Source: Datnioides undecimradiatus
Taxonomy: Eukaryota > Chordata > Actinopteri > Lobotiformes > Datnioididae
Direction of reading: 5' to 3'
Length of the DNA: 64,000 nucleotides
NCBI GenBank assembly: GCA_008933995.1
Contig: WARS01000036.1
Coordinates: 20,569,285 to 20,633,284, forward strand
Shown piece after piece: positions 1-12,369 of this stretch. The notes under the pieces are model-generated. The model made no database searches and was not told the DNA's origin. It saw only the letters and a program-made list of their open reading frames with translations. Within the stretch, counting starts at the first letter, position 1. Every line of letters begins with the position of its first letter. A program made the translations under genes and the position numbers.

Positions 1-383
1 CACATCACCACATGATCGGAGCGAATCAGGGAAGAACTTGTCATGAACGCAAAGACCAAAACAGGAGCCATTGTCTCTAAACGTCTCAAAAGCAAAACCC
101 CTAAAGTCAGCTCAGCAGAGTTTCCTGAAGCCTCCATTTTAGGGTCTTTGCACAAACAATGCAAAACGTGTGGATGTGTGGATGTAGCCCGGGTGTGGAG
201 GTGGGCACGTCTGACAGTCAGCTGCAGGAGGCAGAGAGCAGAGGTGTGGAGATGTCCCTGAAGAGCAGCTCCAGGTGGGGTGATTGACGCAGCGGGAGCT
301 TGTTGGCTAATCACACTGCCTCTTCTTGCAGCGGCATGATTGACAAAGAGCGGTGCCAGACACCGACGAGGAGCGACGCCACA

Positions 384-411
384 GATTCTTGTAGACGTGT
401 GATTCTTGTAG
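384..411. repeat. Two copies of an 11-bp word, 17 bp apart
   Basis: GATTCTTGTAG occurs at 384-394 and again at 401-411, separated by ACGTGT. It is a small local duplication in otherwise unique sequence. The preceding stretch (about 320-331) has an acceptor-like pyrimidine tract ending in CAG, but the following open frame of about 48 codons resembles nothing I recognise. Confidence 0.5.
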
Positions 412-631
412 CCACCTCACCGCTGCTGCTCCGCTCCGAGGCTGCGCTTATGTTTCAAACGTCGGTGGGATTTTAAATCCGATTGCCCTGGAACCGAACC
501 CCGGACGCTCCGGTTTCACTTCGGCTCCCCGCTGCACATTAACCCGACCTCCCTCACACCTCTGCTGGTGCTATCTGTGTCATAGGAAACACAGGCCGGA
601 CCGTTCATACAATCATAAAGTTTTAACAAGC

Positions 632-633
<2 letters not shown>

Positions 634-669
<36 letters not shown>
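634..669. repeat. (CA)18 microsatellite
   Basis: A perfect CA tract of 36 bp follows four C residues. It is a typical fish dinucleotide microsatellite and likely polymorphic in length. The Cys-Val frame read across it on the minus strand is an artefact. Confidence 0.97.
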
Positions 670-673
<4 letters not shown>

Positions 674-2040
674 GAAGGGAGCAGAGACATTCCCCTGTGA
701 TGAACACATCCACAGTTAAACGTCAGGACATCTCGGTTAACGCCAAAGGGTCAAACATGGAGCTAATACTGAGGATGATATACGATACCTGTCCGCACCG
801 CCAGTGCAACCACAGCTTCGAGCGTTTTATCAGTTGGCCGACACCGTAAATTCGCCCATCGTCGACTTTTATTCACCTGGACCAAAAGTGAGAGTGCCTG
901 GGGTTTTATTGGAGGCGGGCTGTTGACGGATTTTTATGTCTGACGCTTTATATCAGCGTGAGAACTTCATGATTTCTGATTTATTTGCTGCTGTTTTGGT
1001 TTCAGTTGGTGCTAAAGCTGCACAGCGTCCGAGCTGTGGGACGATGACACCGTGTTAAACTTTGACGGACGGACGGCAAATACAATGAAAAGCTCCAGGA
1101 TTCTGGAGACGTCACACTGATGCTCACAGATTATTCTTGTTTAGTGATTTTAAATACTGATAACATGCATGACAGCGTGAACACAGGAGGACAAACCTTT
1201 ATGCAAGATGGTCGCAATGAAGCTGGTTTTCAATTATACAGTAAACTAATGTCTTTGTAACTGTTGCAGCTCTTTAAAGCTTCATTGTTAGTGCAGAATG
1301 ATCACAGCTGAACTTAATTAACTCCAGATCTGCAGTTTGACGGAGCTACAGGTGCTCAGTGGGAGGCTATCCGAGAAACATGACAATAAAAGAGTATTTT
1401 AAGAACAAAGGAATGATTTCTGTATGGATTAAACTGAGTTTCAGTCACAGTCAGAGCGGAGTTTAGTGAAAAAGTTGCATGAATGCAAGTTTGGAAGTTG
1501 TGGAACCAGGAGCACTGGTTGGTTCTTGCAATAGATGATAATGCACTGGGCCTGCTGCCTGAAGTGATGCCAGTGTTACCTTCGGATGAGCTAGCCGTTT
1601 CCCTCAGCTCTCCAGCTGCAGGCAGCAGCTCCACATGTAGCATTCAGACATGAGAGCAGCAAAAGTCCCGTCATCTCCTATAACGTCAAACCATCGTTTT
1701 AATCCAGTTAAAACTCCGATGCACTCGACAACCACACGACATGATAAAAACAAGTGAAACAGACACACGAGGCCTTTTCTCCTCACACTGACTCTGCCGC
1801 TCGTCTTTCCAGCGTCAGCGCCAGCTCATGTTGCCGTCGGCTGTAGGTTGCATCTCGTGAGTCGCTGACTGAAGCTGAAAATCGCGCGGCGAGGACAATG
1901 AGCTGTGCGTGTGAAAGCGAGATGTGTTCGCGTTCGATGTGCGGTAGCCAAGAAACGGACTCGATATTAAAACAGACAAATGCAGGACTGTTTTAACTGT
2001 TCAGCACATAAACTATTGGTTATGTCTTTCTAGCCCACTG
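670..2040. other. Gene-free stretch, unremarkable
   Basis: Unique sequence of mixed composition. Open frames here are short and unrelated to known proteins. I see no repeat, RNA gene or strong regulatory block. Confidence 0.5.
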
Positions 2041-2272
2041 CTTACACACACACGCACACGCACTGAGTGCTCTGTTTCTTGTTGCTGCTGCTGCTTTTTC
2101 TGCCTGCAGACCTTCCCCAGCCAATGCTGATGAGCCTTGATGCCATTAGTGTTGATTTCATGTGACAGCGATGAAACCAGATAATGAAAATCAATAAGGC
2201 AAGCTTCTCTAAGCCTGCAATTGTCAAGTTTTATAAATCCTTCTCTTGGCCGGAGCAGAGCTCTCTCGGCTG

Positions 2273-2298
2273 CACACACACACACACACACACACACA
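2273..2298. repeat. (CA)13 microsatellite
   Basis: A perfect CA tract, followed within 40 bp by an alternating GCATGCATGC-like stretch (about 2308-2320 and 2339-2347). A weaker, interrupted CA/CG tract lies at 2043-2061. Alternating purine-pyrimidine DNA of this kind can adopt Z-DNA. Confidence 0.95.
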
Positions 2299-2725
2299 GA
2301 AATGCGCGTGCATGCATGCAACAGAAATACCATCAAACGCATGCATGTGTAATGGTATACGCTGGCTCGCTGCATGCACTTCCTGCTGCACACAGGGCAA
2401 AACAAATGGCTTATTTAATCAATGGAAACTGTATTAAGCATGCAACATTTAAATGAATTACCACTGGAGGGCTGTAATTTTGATAAGTTACTCATTTAGT
2501 CTGTAAAAGGTCGGACATTTTTATCTGTTTATGTGCTTTTCTGTTCTCTTAAATATGTGTTACAGTCCCTTTTTCGGCCTAGACCACTAATCAAATGTAA
2601 TTTCAGTGCTTTTCATTAAACCACATTCCCCTGAGCTAACCCCCATCCCTCCCAGAGGCTCCTTTGTTTCCCTCTATATTCAACTCTTTTTGTATTACAT
2701 TCACAGACACAGATCGATTTTTTTC

Positions 2726-2765
2726 CCTCTCTCTCTCGCTCTCCCTCGCTCTCCCTCGCTCTCTT
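2726..2765. repeat. CT-rich repeat with CTCTCCCTCG units
   Basis: A short pyrimidine tract made of CT dinucleotides and repeated ten-base units CTCTCCCTCG. It is simple sequence without a coding or regulatory signature. Confidence 0.85.
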
Positions 2766-2789
2766 GCCTATCGCTGCTCCGAGTTGGAC

Positions 2790-3075
2790 AAATTGCATTT
2801 ACCTGCTTCACAAATGCTTCAAATAAAGAGAGCGGAGGGGGAAAAATGAGAAAACTGGAAAACAAGATGCCCACGTTAGGAAACTGGAACGAAGACGAGC
2901 CCCGCGGCCGCTGCGTCACATCAGTGCAGGGTGTGCCGTGCTGATTGTTTGTGGATGGAGGAAAGGGCGGAGGCCGTCCGACACAATGGGCCTTGATTCG
3001 ACGGCTGAATATCATCCTCCTTCGCAGCACAAAGAGCACGTCACCAAACTTTTGATCAGGAAACCGCATGTTGAC
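2790..3075. promoter_or_regulatory. Candidate conserved non-coding element
   Basis: Complex, repeat-free sequence between a CT repeat and the next block. It holds words such as TTGATTCGACGG and TTTTGATCAGGAAACC and a NotI-type GCGGCCGC. It has the texture of vertebrate enhancer CNEs. Conservation cannot be tested here, so the call is inference; it could also be ordinary unique sequence. Confidence 0.25.
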
Positions 3076-3354
3076 CTTCTTCCTCCAGTGTCTCTCTGAA
3101 CCTTCGGCGGACGGCTGCAGCTCTGAGGGGCTGGGGGCCGGGGAGCTGGTGGACTGTGTTGTTTTTCTTCTGCAGCTCTTCCCTCACGCAGAAAACTTTT
3201 GGCAGATGCTGCAGCTCTGGGGAACAGAAGGACGAGAAGATGGGGCGATGTTTGTGCATCCTACAGGGAGAAAATGTGTGTGTGATCACAGGGAGCGAGT
3301 GATGATAGCCTGTGTTTGCAGCAGAGGGCCTTGCGTCCTTGAAGGCCCCCACTG

Positions 3355-3725
3355 ACTCATGAATATCTGGCCCGGCAGTTGACAGTGATTGGCTATTGTT
3401 GCGAGCCGAGTGGCCTTGTCTGTGCTCATCGCCCGCGCGGCCAACAACATACAACAGTAGCCTCTCATCCCGCCTCTGACAGCAGACGAGATGGTTTTAA
3501 AACCACATGGAACAAATAGCAATATGGCTGTAATTGTGTGCAGTGGGCTTGTATTAGTTTAATTGGGGACAATAGCCTGGCCGTCAACTTTGTCCTTGGA
3601 AAGGGGAAATCCATTTTCTCAAGGTTCAAATAACAATACGGCCCGAGAGAAGCAGAGCGCGGCTGCAGCAGCAGCGTATTTGGTCAAAATGGAGTTTTAA
3701 CCTTTATCCGACTTTCTCACATCTG
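3355..3725. promoter_or_regulatory. Candidate conserved non-coding element
   Basis: About 370 bp of dense, low-repetition sequence with an ATTGGCTATTGTT word (CCAAT-related/SOX-like ATTGTT), GACAATAG, ACAATAGC, a TAATTG-containing stretch near 3560 and TCAAGGTTCA (nuclear-receptor half-site-like). AT-rich runs alternate with CpG-containing words, as in many vertebrate developmental enhancers. No coding frame crosses it consistently. Function is inferred from texture only. Confidence 0.35.
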
Positions 3726-4024
3726 CTGAGCAACATATATATACAGAAAACATACCAGAGCAACGTGTAATCTCCACAAACACAGCTTTTATTTTTCTTA
3801 AAACTGAGACAAAGCTGGCATCAAAGCTAAAACGCAGAATGTCTGCACGTTGGCTGCACACACCTGCATCAAGGAGTCGACCATTTGCAGCAAATGCATG
3901 TACGAACAGGACTGACTGAGGAGTTCGAGCAGAGATGAAGACTTCTCTCCATTATAACAACATATAAATATTAAATATTGTCACATCAATAGAAACCTGA
4001 ATTAGCACATAAAGCGGAGGTTAG

Positions 4025-4090
4025 GATGGGCAAATGGGCAATATATCGATTTTAAGGGGCTTCATATCGTCTTAGAATTGTGATTTTGTC
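4025..4090 (+). mobile_element. Fragment of 'atatcg' MITE-like fish repeat
   Basis: GGGCAATATATCGATTTTA, then CATATCGTCTTAGAATTGTG, matches from memory the end of a common fish non-autonomous DNA element characterised by repeated ATATCG words. Only the terminal part is visible. A second possible piece of the same family lies at 61565-61602. A database name could not be assigned. Confidence 0.45.
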
Positions 4091-4844
4091 TTAAGGCTTA
4101 AATGGCTTAAATGTTTGACTTTCTGTGGGACCAGACCAAGTTGAAACTGCAGTTGTGTGGGAGTTCAAAGGAAAAGTGCATTTCATCCAAAACGATGACG
4201 TTACCTTTGAAACCCAGGGGGAAAAAAGAGTTTTGAGTGCGGCGACGAGCGGCGCATCTGCGCTGCCTTCAGATTGCACAGATAGGAGCGGAGAGAGGAA
4301 CACGAGACGATGCTTTGGGAAATTTACAAATGAGACGCCAGACCCTCTTCCCGGTCCAATCCATTTTCCCGTGTAATCTCAGCCCTGCCTTCAGTCCCGA
4401 TCACCGCGCGTTAACGACCCAAACAAGTCATCGGCCGCGCAGCGATCATCAATCATTATCACCTCGCAGCTCGGATCTGAGGAGACCGAATGAAAACAGA
4501 TACCGACAAGTGGGCGAGGATTAGGAGAACAACCTTCCAGTGTGATCGTCAGTCACAGCTAAGATGCTAGCACAGATATTCCTTTAAACTTTCTTCTCTT
4601 GGCAGTTGACCTGTTTTGTTATTGGCGCCAGCATCTGGAGGCATGTTCTCCTTTTGCACGCACGTAAAATATTAGTCATGTAAGCTCATCTTGCTGAGAG
4701 CACTTTGACTAGCGTCGAAGGCGTACATCCTGCGTGCCAAGCCCATTAGACATGGCTGCAGAGGCTGACACTGTAAAACTTTGGGTGGGATTGCTTTAAA
4801 AGCTTCAGTGTAAAAAGATATTACGTTCCCTTGTCAAATAGCAA

Positions 4845-5130
4845 ATAAAGTCCAGTTAATCTCGGTAAAGCCCGTTCTGGCCAAAAGGGAAACATGTATA
4901 AACAAATCCATGACAAATGACCTGGATGTTTCTAGGAAATTAAATTTAAACCACAAAATGCTCTTCCTTTTAAAAATCAAGGGCGAGGCAGCTCTCCACT
5001 CTCCGACCGCCACCCCCAAGACATTCGACATTAATGGCCTGTCCCGTTTCATCATCATCCGTCTGAAGCCATGCTACGCAGTCATGTTTCAGCATAAACA
5101 CTGCATCTGCCACTGGGTAGGAAATGTATA
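4845..5130. promoter_or_regulatory. Candidate conserved non-coding element (weak)
   Basis: AT-rich and balanced unique sequence with GACATTAATGGCC, an AAATTAAATTTAAACC stretch and CATTTATGT-like words nearby. It lies just upstream of a mosaic repeat. Several open frames cross it but none is recognisable. The call rests on texture only. Confidence 0.2.
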
Positions 5131-5270
5131 TCCAGCAGCACCCTGTGGCATTTTAATTCCACATATTCATGGAAATATCCAAGCGCGGTCTGAGGCCGGT
5201 GGTGCCAGCCTGCGTGGGGAAACTGCTTTGTTGAAACGATGAGTTATAGTCTGAACATGCTGGGTGAAGC

Positions 5271-5720
5271 CTGCTAGCTGCTCTGTGGGGCTGTGTTTAT
5301 GCTCAGGCTAAATGCTAACTCTGCTAACATTTTTATTACATCAAAACCCATTTGATACCATTTATGGTCGGTGTTTCAGGCAAAGCTGCTGGCATGACTC
5401 TGCAGATTGCAGTCAGGGTCCACCGCCTGAGCCCAGACTGAAATATCTCGACTCTTTGGATTCTTTGGATTGCAACCCTCCGACATGCACATTCATGCTC
5501 TGCAGAGAATGAATGTTGCTGATTATAGCAGCCCACAAAATGTAAACATCACGGTTGATGCCTGGGTGAAATGTCTCCACAATGAGACAACACAACTTCA
5601 ACGGGTCGCCGTGACATTTACAACAAATATTCAACGTCCCAAAGGGAGAAACTCCCGAAGGAAAAGTCAGGGGGTCGCAGAGGTCGCCGGGATTGGCGAG
5701 TCCGTCAACACTAGTTGGCA
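5271..5720. mobile_element. Mosaic of a common percomorph interspersed repeat
   Basis: At 5271-5345 the order GCTAGC, GCTCTGTG, GGCTGT, GCTAAATGCTAAC matches, in reverse orientation, the 'GTTAGCATTTAGC...CACAGAG..GCTAGC' end of a high-copy spiny-rayed-fish repeat that I recognise but cannot name. At 5438-5545 and 5560-5655 forward pieces follow (TGAAATATCTCGAC, then TTGGATTGC, ACATTCATG). At 5655-5715 GGAAAAGTCAGGGGGTCGC is again reverse. The open frames across it on both strands are therefore probably not genes. Degeneration is strong; the module boundaries are approximate. Confidence 0.55.
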
Positions 5721-6589
5721 AAGTTGTTGTAGCGCAGTCGTGCACATGGTGGCGTATGTAGAGAAGCTCTGTAAGGTGAAAGTGTTTTACTGGAGGCAGG
5801 CAGAGATGGTGTAGTGGTGGCTGGCTGGTGTTTAAAGCCGTGGCGAGCTGGATGCTGGGCTTTACAGACTGACAAGCAGGGCAGGCATGCAAGGAGTCCT
5901 GGAAACAGGGAAAACAGATGGGAAGCAAAAGCTGGCAGGCGGGCACATACACTGGCGTGAGAGCTAGGAGGGCAGTGCATTTAGAAACCACACAACAATC
6001 CGGTAAAGACCGGCTGCTGGTGCAGGGTTCTCCTGGTGTTGCTGTGATGACGGGCAGGTGTGCTGATTACCAGTGATGAGCAGGTGTGCAGACAAGTGAA
6101 AGACAGAAGCCAAGGGGGGAAAGTTAAATGAGCAGACAGACAGAGACACCAAAACACTCCAGTCGCACTAAGAAGATGGAAAACCAGGTGCTGATGGATT
6201 GTAGAGGTACCAGGTGCACCAGTGATACAGCCAACTGATGCTGGGGGACCTTTCATCCAGCATTAACCCAAGGCTGACCTTTTTGGGTCTTTATTGTAAT
6301 ATCCTGAGGAATATGGTATTGATTGCTGCACAGTTGGGTTCACACATGCATGGAGGGATTTGATCCAGCACCATCACCTCAACCAAAGACATGCAAAACC
6401 AGCACCAACATTGGGTGTTTACTGAAGTCCATCAGGTGTTTGTGGAGATATTTCAATCTGGACCAAAGTGTTGGACCGACCGACCAACCCTCAGTGCCGC
6501 CCCTCAGACCCTGCCAGCAGCATGAGGTAAAAGCTTTGACTGTCAGACTGTGAATCGCTGGGACCCGTGGCTCTTTGTTGAGCCACTAA
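5721..6589. other. Gene-free stretch
   Basis: G- and A-rich mixed sequence with many CAGG and GCAGG words but no clean tandem repeat. No gene, RNA or strong regulatory block is seen. Confidence 0.45.
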
Positions 6590-6870
6590 CAGGAAATAAA
6601 AATGTCGTGTTACTGCGCGGAGTGACTGGTGCAGCTCGTCCCAAAGCTGTTTAGACCCCAAACAAATAAAGGCAGCGTCGTTTATGTGAGAGCGAACCAC
6701 ATCACGGTGTTGGGTTTGAATCAATAATTGCATTACTCCCGTGACATGCAACCTGCTAATGCAGTAAAATGGCTCTCTAAGACAATAATGGACGGACTGG
6801 CGTTTTACTGCTGCAGCCACATTAGGCATAATTGTGCCCCCGGAGTCACCTACAAAGGTAGAATACCTGG
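6590..6870. promoter_or_regulatory. Candidate conserved non-coding element
   Basis: Unique block containing AATCAATAATTGCATTAC (homeodomain and POU-like words), CTGCTAATGCAGTAAAATGG and CATTAGGCATAATTGTGCC. No tandem repeats and no stable reading frame. The dense TAAT/ATTA words fit a developmental enhancer. This is inference from sequence texture. Confidence 0.35.
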
Positions 6871-7899
6871 GCGTGGCTTAATGTGCGCGCTTGTTTGTGT
6901 GTGCTCTCCGTTCATCTGTGCGACAGAACGACACAACTAAACATCAGATACCCACCGGGGAATTCGCGGGTTCGGGCTTCTGGACCAATGTTTTTGTACA
7001 TTTTTAGTAAAATAACATCTGCTGAGGTGACTCCAACCAAATGCTGCCTCTGAACACATCCATTCAAATTAACCTCATAGTTGGCTCGCTCTTGTTCGCA
7101 CAGTTTTAATAACTGGCAGCATTCCTGCATCGTTTTCACTCAGGAAATGCTCTTTTGCAAAGTCCAAGTGCAAAGGTCCCGGCATCACCTCTGGCTGCCC
7201 GTGATGCCTTTTTAACATCCCTGTCAAAGCTTGACAGTGCGTCTCTTCAAGGTTTTTTACAGCCGACTATCCTTCAAACCACAACACAATGAAAAGCAGT
7301 CGGCTGAGTGATTTCCTGCTGTGGTCCTTCGCTGCTAATGTTTGTGTTTTGTGTACTGAAGGAGAAGAGCGATCGCACCAGAGGCTCTTCTTGACCAGAA
7401 GCTCCTGGCCGCGGGCTGTGGTCGACATCTCCTCAAAAGGTTTTAAACTGTCAGGTTAAGATGAGGGCAGAGCAGCTGAGACGAGGTCGAACTGGAGCTC
7501 CGTGGTATTATTTTCATTCTGAAGTGCGGTTGGTTCCTTCACTGATTCGCAGAAAATACAGATGCAGCTCCTGCAGCAGGAGCTACAATGTGTAATTAAA
7601 GGTAAATGCACACATGCAACACAATGCCATTAGATTATGAAGACTTGCACAGGTATTTTAGATTATTACACATTTTCATGCATTGCTCAGATGTTACGTT
7701 ATGTGTATTATCTGAACAGTTGTATAAAAGGTATAAACAGCAAAAATTAAGCATTTAATTGTGAAAACGTGGGTGTATTCAGTCTTTAATAACTTCCACT
7801 CGTATCACTTCAGGTGTAGAAATACAAATACAGATGGCTGTTGTTTCTGTCGTCATATAAAAAACACTATTCCTGTCAGAAACCAGTCTTTACACACTT

Positions 7900-8230
7900 T
7901 CAGCCACAACATTCAGCCTCCGATCCGGTCATGATTTATGGAATTAACTCTTATTTACATTTTCAGCAGAAATGCAAATGAAGACGTCCGCTGTGTCTTT
8001 TGCTGCTGCTTCTCTTACGTCCCTGCATCAGCTGCATCCTCGTTTCAAGTGCTCGGCTATGCGCAGCCCGGCTGAGCTAAATATAATATCTGACAACTTT
8101 TCTTCTTTCGCTGTCTGATAATTTTCCTGGCGCTGTGATTTTACCCGAGCTACGTGACGAAGGCTTTGTTGTCATCTCCTGTGCAAATAAATCTCTTTGA
8201 AGCGACAACATCACAACAAACCGGTGCCTC
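7900..8230. promoter_or_regulatory. Candidate conserved non-coding element with octamer
   Basis: It contains TGATTTATGG (HOX/PBX-like) at about 7932, an exact POU octamer ATGCAAAT at 7972-7979, and further TGATAATTTTCC and GCAAATAAATC words. The block is free of simple repeats. These words occur by chance too, so the enhancer reading is an inference. Confidence 0.33.
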
Positions 8231-8379
8231 AAATTGGACTTCAAATAACAAAGATTAGAAATTAGCTACAGAAGACAATTTGCCTTTGGGTGCTAATGTG
8301 TAAAAGTCAGCACAAATCTATGTTCTTGAATCCTCGGGTTTAAATTTAGGCTCTTGCGTTACGTGTGTGTGTCCTGATT

Positions 8380-8770
8380 GTTTTCTCCGACACAACTTTT
8401 AAAGACAAAAGCAAATGAATCTGCGACTTTCACAGATGTGATGGGAGGGAATATGGAGCAGTGGATGATTTATTGCTTTCACAGAGGAATATGCAACGTG
8501 CAGGAGATGGTGATTACTCCTCCGCGTGTACTGTATAATCTCCCATTGTCATCAGCGCTCTGTCTCCTTACCTTCTGACTTTCTTTTGAATCTCGTTCAA
8601 CAATCTCCTTCCTGCACATTTCATCTCTCCTCCTTCATAGCTGTGCTGTCCTGTTGGTGAACCTGAAGCATGAGAACATGTTCCCCCCCGGCGGATCTTT
8701 GACCCGGATGCTGCTTCCCAACACTTAATCACGAAGCCTATTGCGTGATTGTCACACATTTATTCTTCAT
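8380..8770. promoter_or_regulatory. Candidate conserved non-coding element (weak)
   Basis: Complex sequence with TGATTTATTGC near 8466, a GGTGATTACTCC word and a terminal CACTTAATCACGAAGCC plus GCGTGATTGTCACAC segment. Open frames on both strands are short and unrelated to known proteins. Confidence 0.25.
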
Positions 8771-10034
8771 TTGCTCTGCATGTTCTTACTCCGTCATGGG
8801 AATGAGGAACCAGTTTGATCTGCACAGCTCACAGCTCACATTTGACATGCTTTTCCATTTCAGATATCTTGCAGACAGGTCATAAACCTTCTGAGAGCAA
8901 ACTAACCAGGAAATTCCAAATGTGCAAAATCAGGATTTGGCATTATTGCATTGATTGTTACATGACAAGTGTAATTGAAAAGGCTTGAAACTGAGGAAAA
9001 TGCCCTGTATTGTTGCAAGAACGATTATACGCGATGATGCATTCAGACTGATACACGTGTCACTTTCTCAAAGTCATCTAGAATTCGTGGAACTGTAGTT
9101 ACACGTGTAGCTCTCACTTTATCCTTTCACTGTCGTGATCCGCAGCATCTTTTTAAGCAGTGGCAGTGAATATAACCTTTAGTAGATGTGTGTTTGTATT
9201 TTTTCCCCTAAAGTCGTTTTTCTACCGAGAGTGAAAAAGCAAAGCTGGAATGAAAAGGGTTCTCTCTTTAAAGCAGCAGCCCTGCACTGTGTTGCCTTCC
9301 CTTCACTCTCATACTTACTTTTTTTTCCTTTAACAAAATAAAACTTACTGTCCTCCATGTGCACAAACATCAACACGACAGCGGGAAGCGATGACCCTAA
9401 AATCGATCTTTTATTCACAGTCTTCGGAGGCTGCTGCACTCGGGGACGACACAACAAGTGGACTTGTTAACTCCCCTCCTCGGGTCTCGCGTGCGTCATG
9501 AGAGAGCGAGTGGAGAGAGGTCAGTTCCCATTGATTTCAGACAGAAAAACCCAGCGAGTCCCCACAGATAAAGCAGCTGCAGCGGGGACACAGTTTGGAG
9601 CGTTGCCCCACGAGCCTGGCAACAGCGTCCGTGCAGCTCTGAACCTGCTGGGCAGGTTTAACACAGAGGCAGACCTACGGCCGGCTTGTGCTGCAGAGCC
9701 ACGTATGAACACCGGCTGCATCAAGCTGTCTGCAGACACACAGGCGATGTTAACGGGTCGGTGTTCACCCGGCGTCGCTCCTTTCATTCTTGTTCATTAA
9801 CCGCCGAGCTCACGTTAGACCTGACGGGTGGGACATCTATCTGTGACGGTAAAAAAACTTTCTCTGAGGCTGAGACGCACAAACAAGCTGTAAATAGTCT
9901 GGATTGGTTGTGTTTGGGGGCCCCCGCAAAGGCGTCGTACAGGGAAAACATGGCCGCTCTGCTCAGTGGACCGTGGCTGTCGTGAAGCTACAAGACTCTC
10001 GGGCGAGGAAGTCCCTATTCTCTTTAGTGTCATT
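8771..10034. other. Gene-free stretch; GC-richer part at 9480-9990
   Basis: Unique sequence. From about 9480 to 9990 composition becomes GC-richer with more CpG, which lengthens chance frames on both strands (about 100 and 88 codons). Opposing frames of similar length over the same DNA, without any recognised domain, argue against a gene. Confidence 0.45.
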
Positions 10035-10360
10035 GCGCGACTTTCTCTCTCCGTGTCTCTCCATCTCTCTCGTCGCCTCGCTCACTGATCCTCTGTGTCT
10101 CTCCCTCTCTCTCTTTAGTGGGCCCACTTATGCTTTATGATGGTCTCTCCTGGGTGCTCTCGGTTGAACCCCCTGCTCCCTCCGCCTGTCTCTCTCCTTC
10201 GTTCTCTTTCACAGTCTGAGTCTCTCCCTCCGTAGAGGACCACTTTTACCCCACTTACTTTTTATTGCAGTCTCTCCAACCTCCACCCCCTCCCCAACCT
10301 TTTCATTTGTCTCTCTATCCTCTCCTTTTGTCTCTCCTCTCCCTCTGTCTGCCCTCTCCA
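10035..10360. repeat. Pyrimidine-rich tract
   Basis: About 300 bp dominated by C and T with repeated TCTCTC, CCTCTC and CTCTCT words. It includes stretches that resemble polypyrimidine tracts followed by TTTAG, but no adjoining exon is seen. It is low-complexity sequence that may form triplex DNA. Confidence 0.8.
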
Positions 10361-12369
10361 TGTCCTCTGGTCGGGTTTATTTGTCCTATGATGCCCAGAC
10401 GTCCTCGTCCCGCACTCGGCCTCTCACAGAGCGTGTCCGACTCTGTTGTGTTGTCTTTTAACATTTTACCTTAGATCTGCTGCTCGTGCCCACATTTTAA
10501 GCAAATATCAGACCGGTTTTATAATCTAACATAGATCATGAAGGACCAATGGAGCTGTAAAAACATCTGTTTATCAGTTCTCCTGCACAGCTCTGGGATC
10601 AGCAGCTCATCACACTGTCATAAAGTGTTGTTAATTGTGCTTTATTGTGTATTTATGACACTATAATTTCATAATATGAGATGTTTGAGTGTATGTTGAT
10701 ACAAGACTTCCTGATACTTAATTCCTGTAATCATACAACACAGTTTAGTTTTGCGTGACATTGGCGTGTTATTGCTATGAGATGTTTATTTAAATCATGT
10801 AATGTGTATTTTGCTGATAAAGGGTTTAATTGGTGTTAATGAATAAACACACTGATATCTATGGCAGGACTGGTGCTGTCAGGTCATATAAACTCCTTAA
10901 ATGAGCAAAGATGTCTTTTATTGTTTACATACAATGGCGCAGTGATAGCAAACAGATGTTTACAGACAGAGCGGGACATGGAGTAAACAGGAAAGTAGCA
11001 CCATTATTCTTCATTGCACGAGCACAGAAACGTAGGCACAACAGTGTCCCTTCGATCAGACTTGCTCAGGTTTACAATACAGCATGGAGGGAAGCAGCGT
11101 AGCCTCCACCTCATTCTCTGTGGAGCTGGAAACAGGCTGCTACGAGGCGCCGAATGGTCCACTAATCGCCCCAACTTGGCAGAATTGCCACAGAGGGTGC
11201 GGGTGATTAGTGCAAGCAGGTACAGAGAAGAAACATTATCCAGCTGCACCTCTAATGAAGTTAATTAACCCCCCCCGCCAAAAAAGGCTTTAACACCGAG
11301 CTGCTGAGCCACAGTAAAACAACACAAAAGACTCCTTCAGCGTGGCGGCCTGAGGGGGCAAATTTTAGGGTACATTCGGTTGGAGCTGGTCGTCACGGGG
11401 GACATGTTGACATGCAACATGAGGAAAAACACTAAAGCTCACTCGAACATTAAACAGGTGCCACTGATTACATTAACGAGATCTCTGTGACGTTCCTACT
11501 ATGGGATCAACATGTGTGCTGCAGGAAAAAAAAGGCAATTGATCAGCGTTCGTGAAAGCCGAATCCCTCCCAGGATAACGCCCTCGCCTCTGTTTGAGCA
11601 GCGTTATGATCAGTGATATGCTCTGATCCAACTTGTTCCTCTCCCAGCACCGGTTCTGACATCTCGGCTGAGGGTATTTGTCTGGATTTATCTTCAGGGG
11701 AAAGTGGACAGAGGAGAGATTTGGTGCCATTTGGTGGAAATCACCAAATGTGAATTGCTCCGGAGTTTCAGTTGACAGTTGCATGTTGCACATACTTTAA
11801 ACAGAGTGTTTCCTAACATTGAATCCCACCAGCATCTTAAAGTACTGATTATTAATAAATTAGGGTACTGGAAACCTCTTGCAAATCCGAGTCAACAAGA
11901 CCTTTTGGGAACATCTGCAGCACCTTTGCCCTGCTAATCTCTAAGCATCACACCAATTTTAGCAGTTTTTGTTTATTTTTATGTATTAATCAGATTTTCC
12001 ACATGGCAGCAACTGGTTGTGGTTGTGTGGTTGTGGGTACAACCACCGACCTGCCACTGATAGGAGCTGTGGGCTCATACAGACTCCCGGTGATTTCCAA
12101 TAACCATTAGAGGTTTCTCACTGCTGCCACTTACAAACCTGCTGTAATCCAAGAGGAGAAAACTCCAGCAACCATGCCGAAATTAAAATAAGAGAAGAAG
12201 AACCAGATGCTACTGACTGGTTTATTCGATCCAGCTCAACAGGTTGGGGTCCATTACAGCAGAACAGATTTATTTATTATATTTTATAAGAAGAGATGGG
12301 GTTGGTTGTGTGTGTGCATGCATGTTGGTGACCCAACCCTTTATTTATTGCCCCGCCAGCAGAATGAAA
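10361..12369. other. Gene-free stretch
   Basis: AT-rich from 10480 to 10910, then mixed. TTAATTAACC followed by a C run occurs near 11260-11278. A chance minus-strand frame at 11473-11793 has no recognisable domain. No repeat family identified. Confidence 0.45.

Noticed and set aside
5413-5991. 192-codon minus-strand frame
   Set aside because: Covers degraded interspersed-repeat modules and is overlapped by a plus-strand frame.
9498-9800. 100-codon plus frame with ATG start
   Set aside because: GC-rich region with an equally long opposing frame and no known domain.
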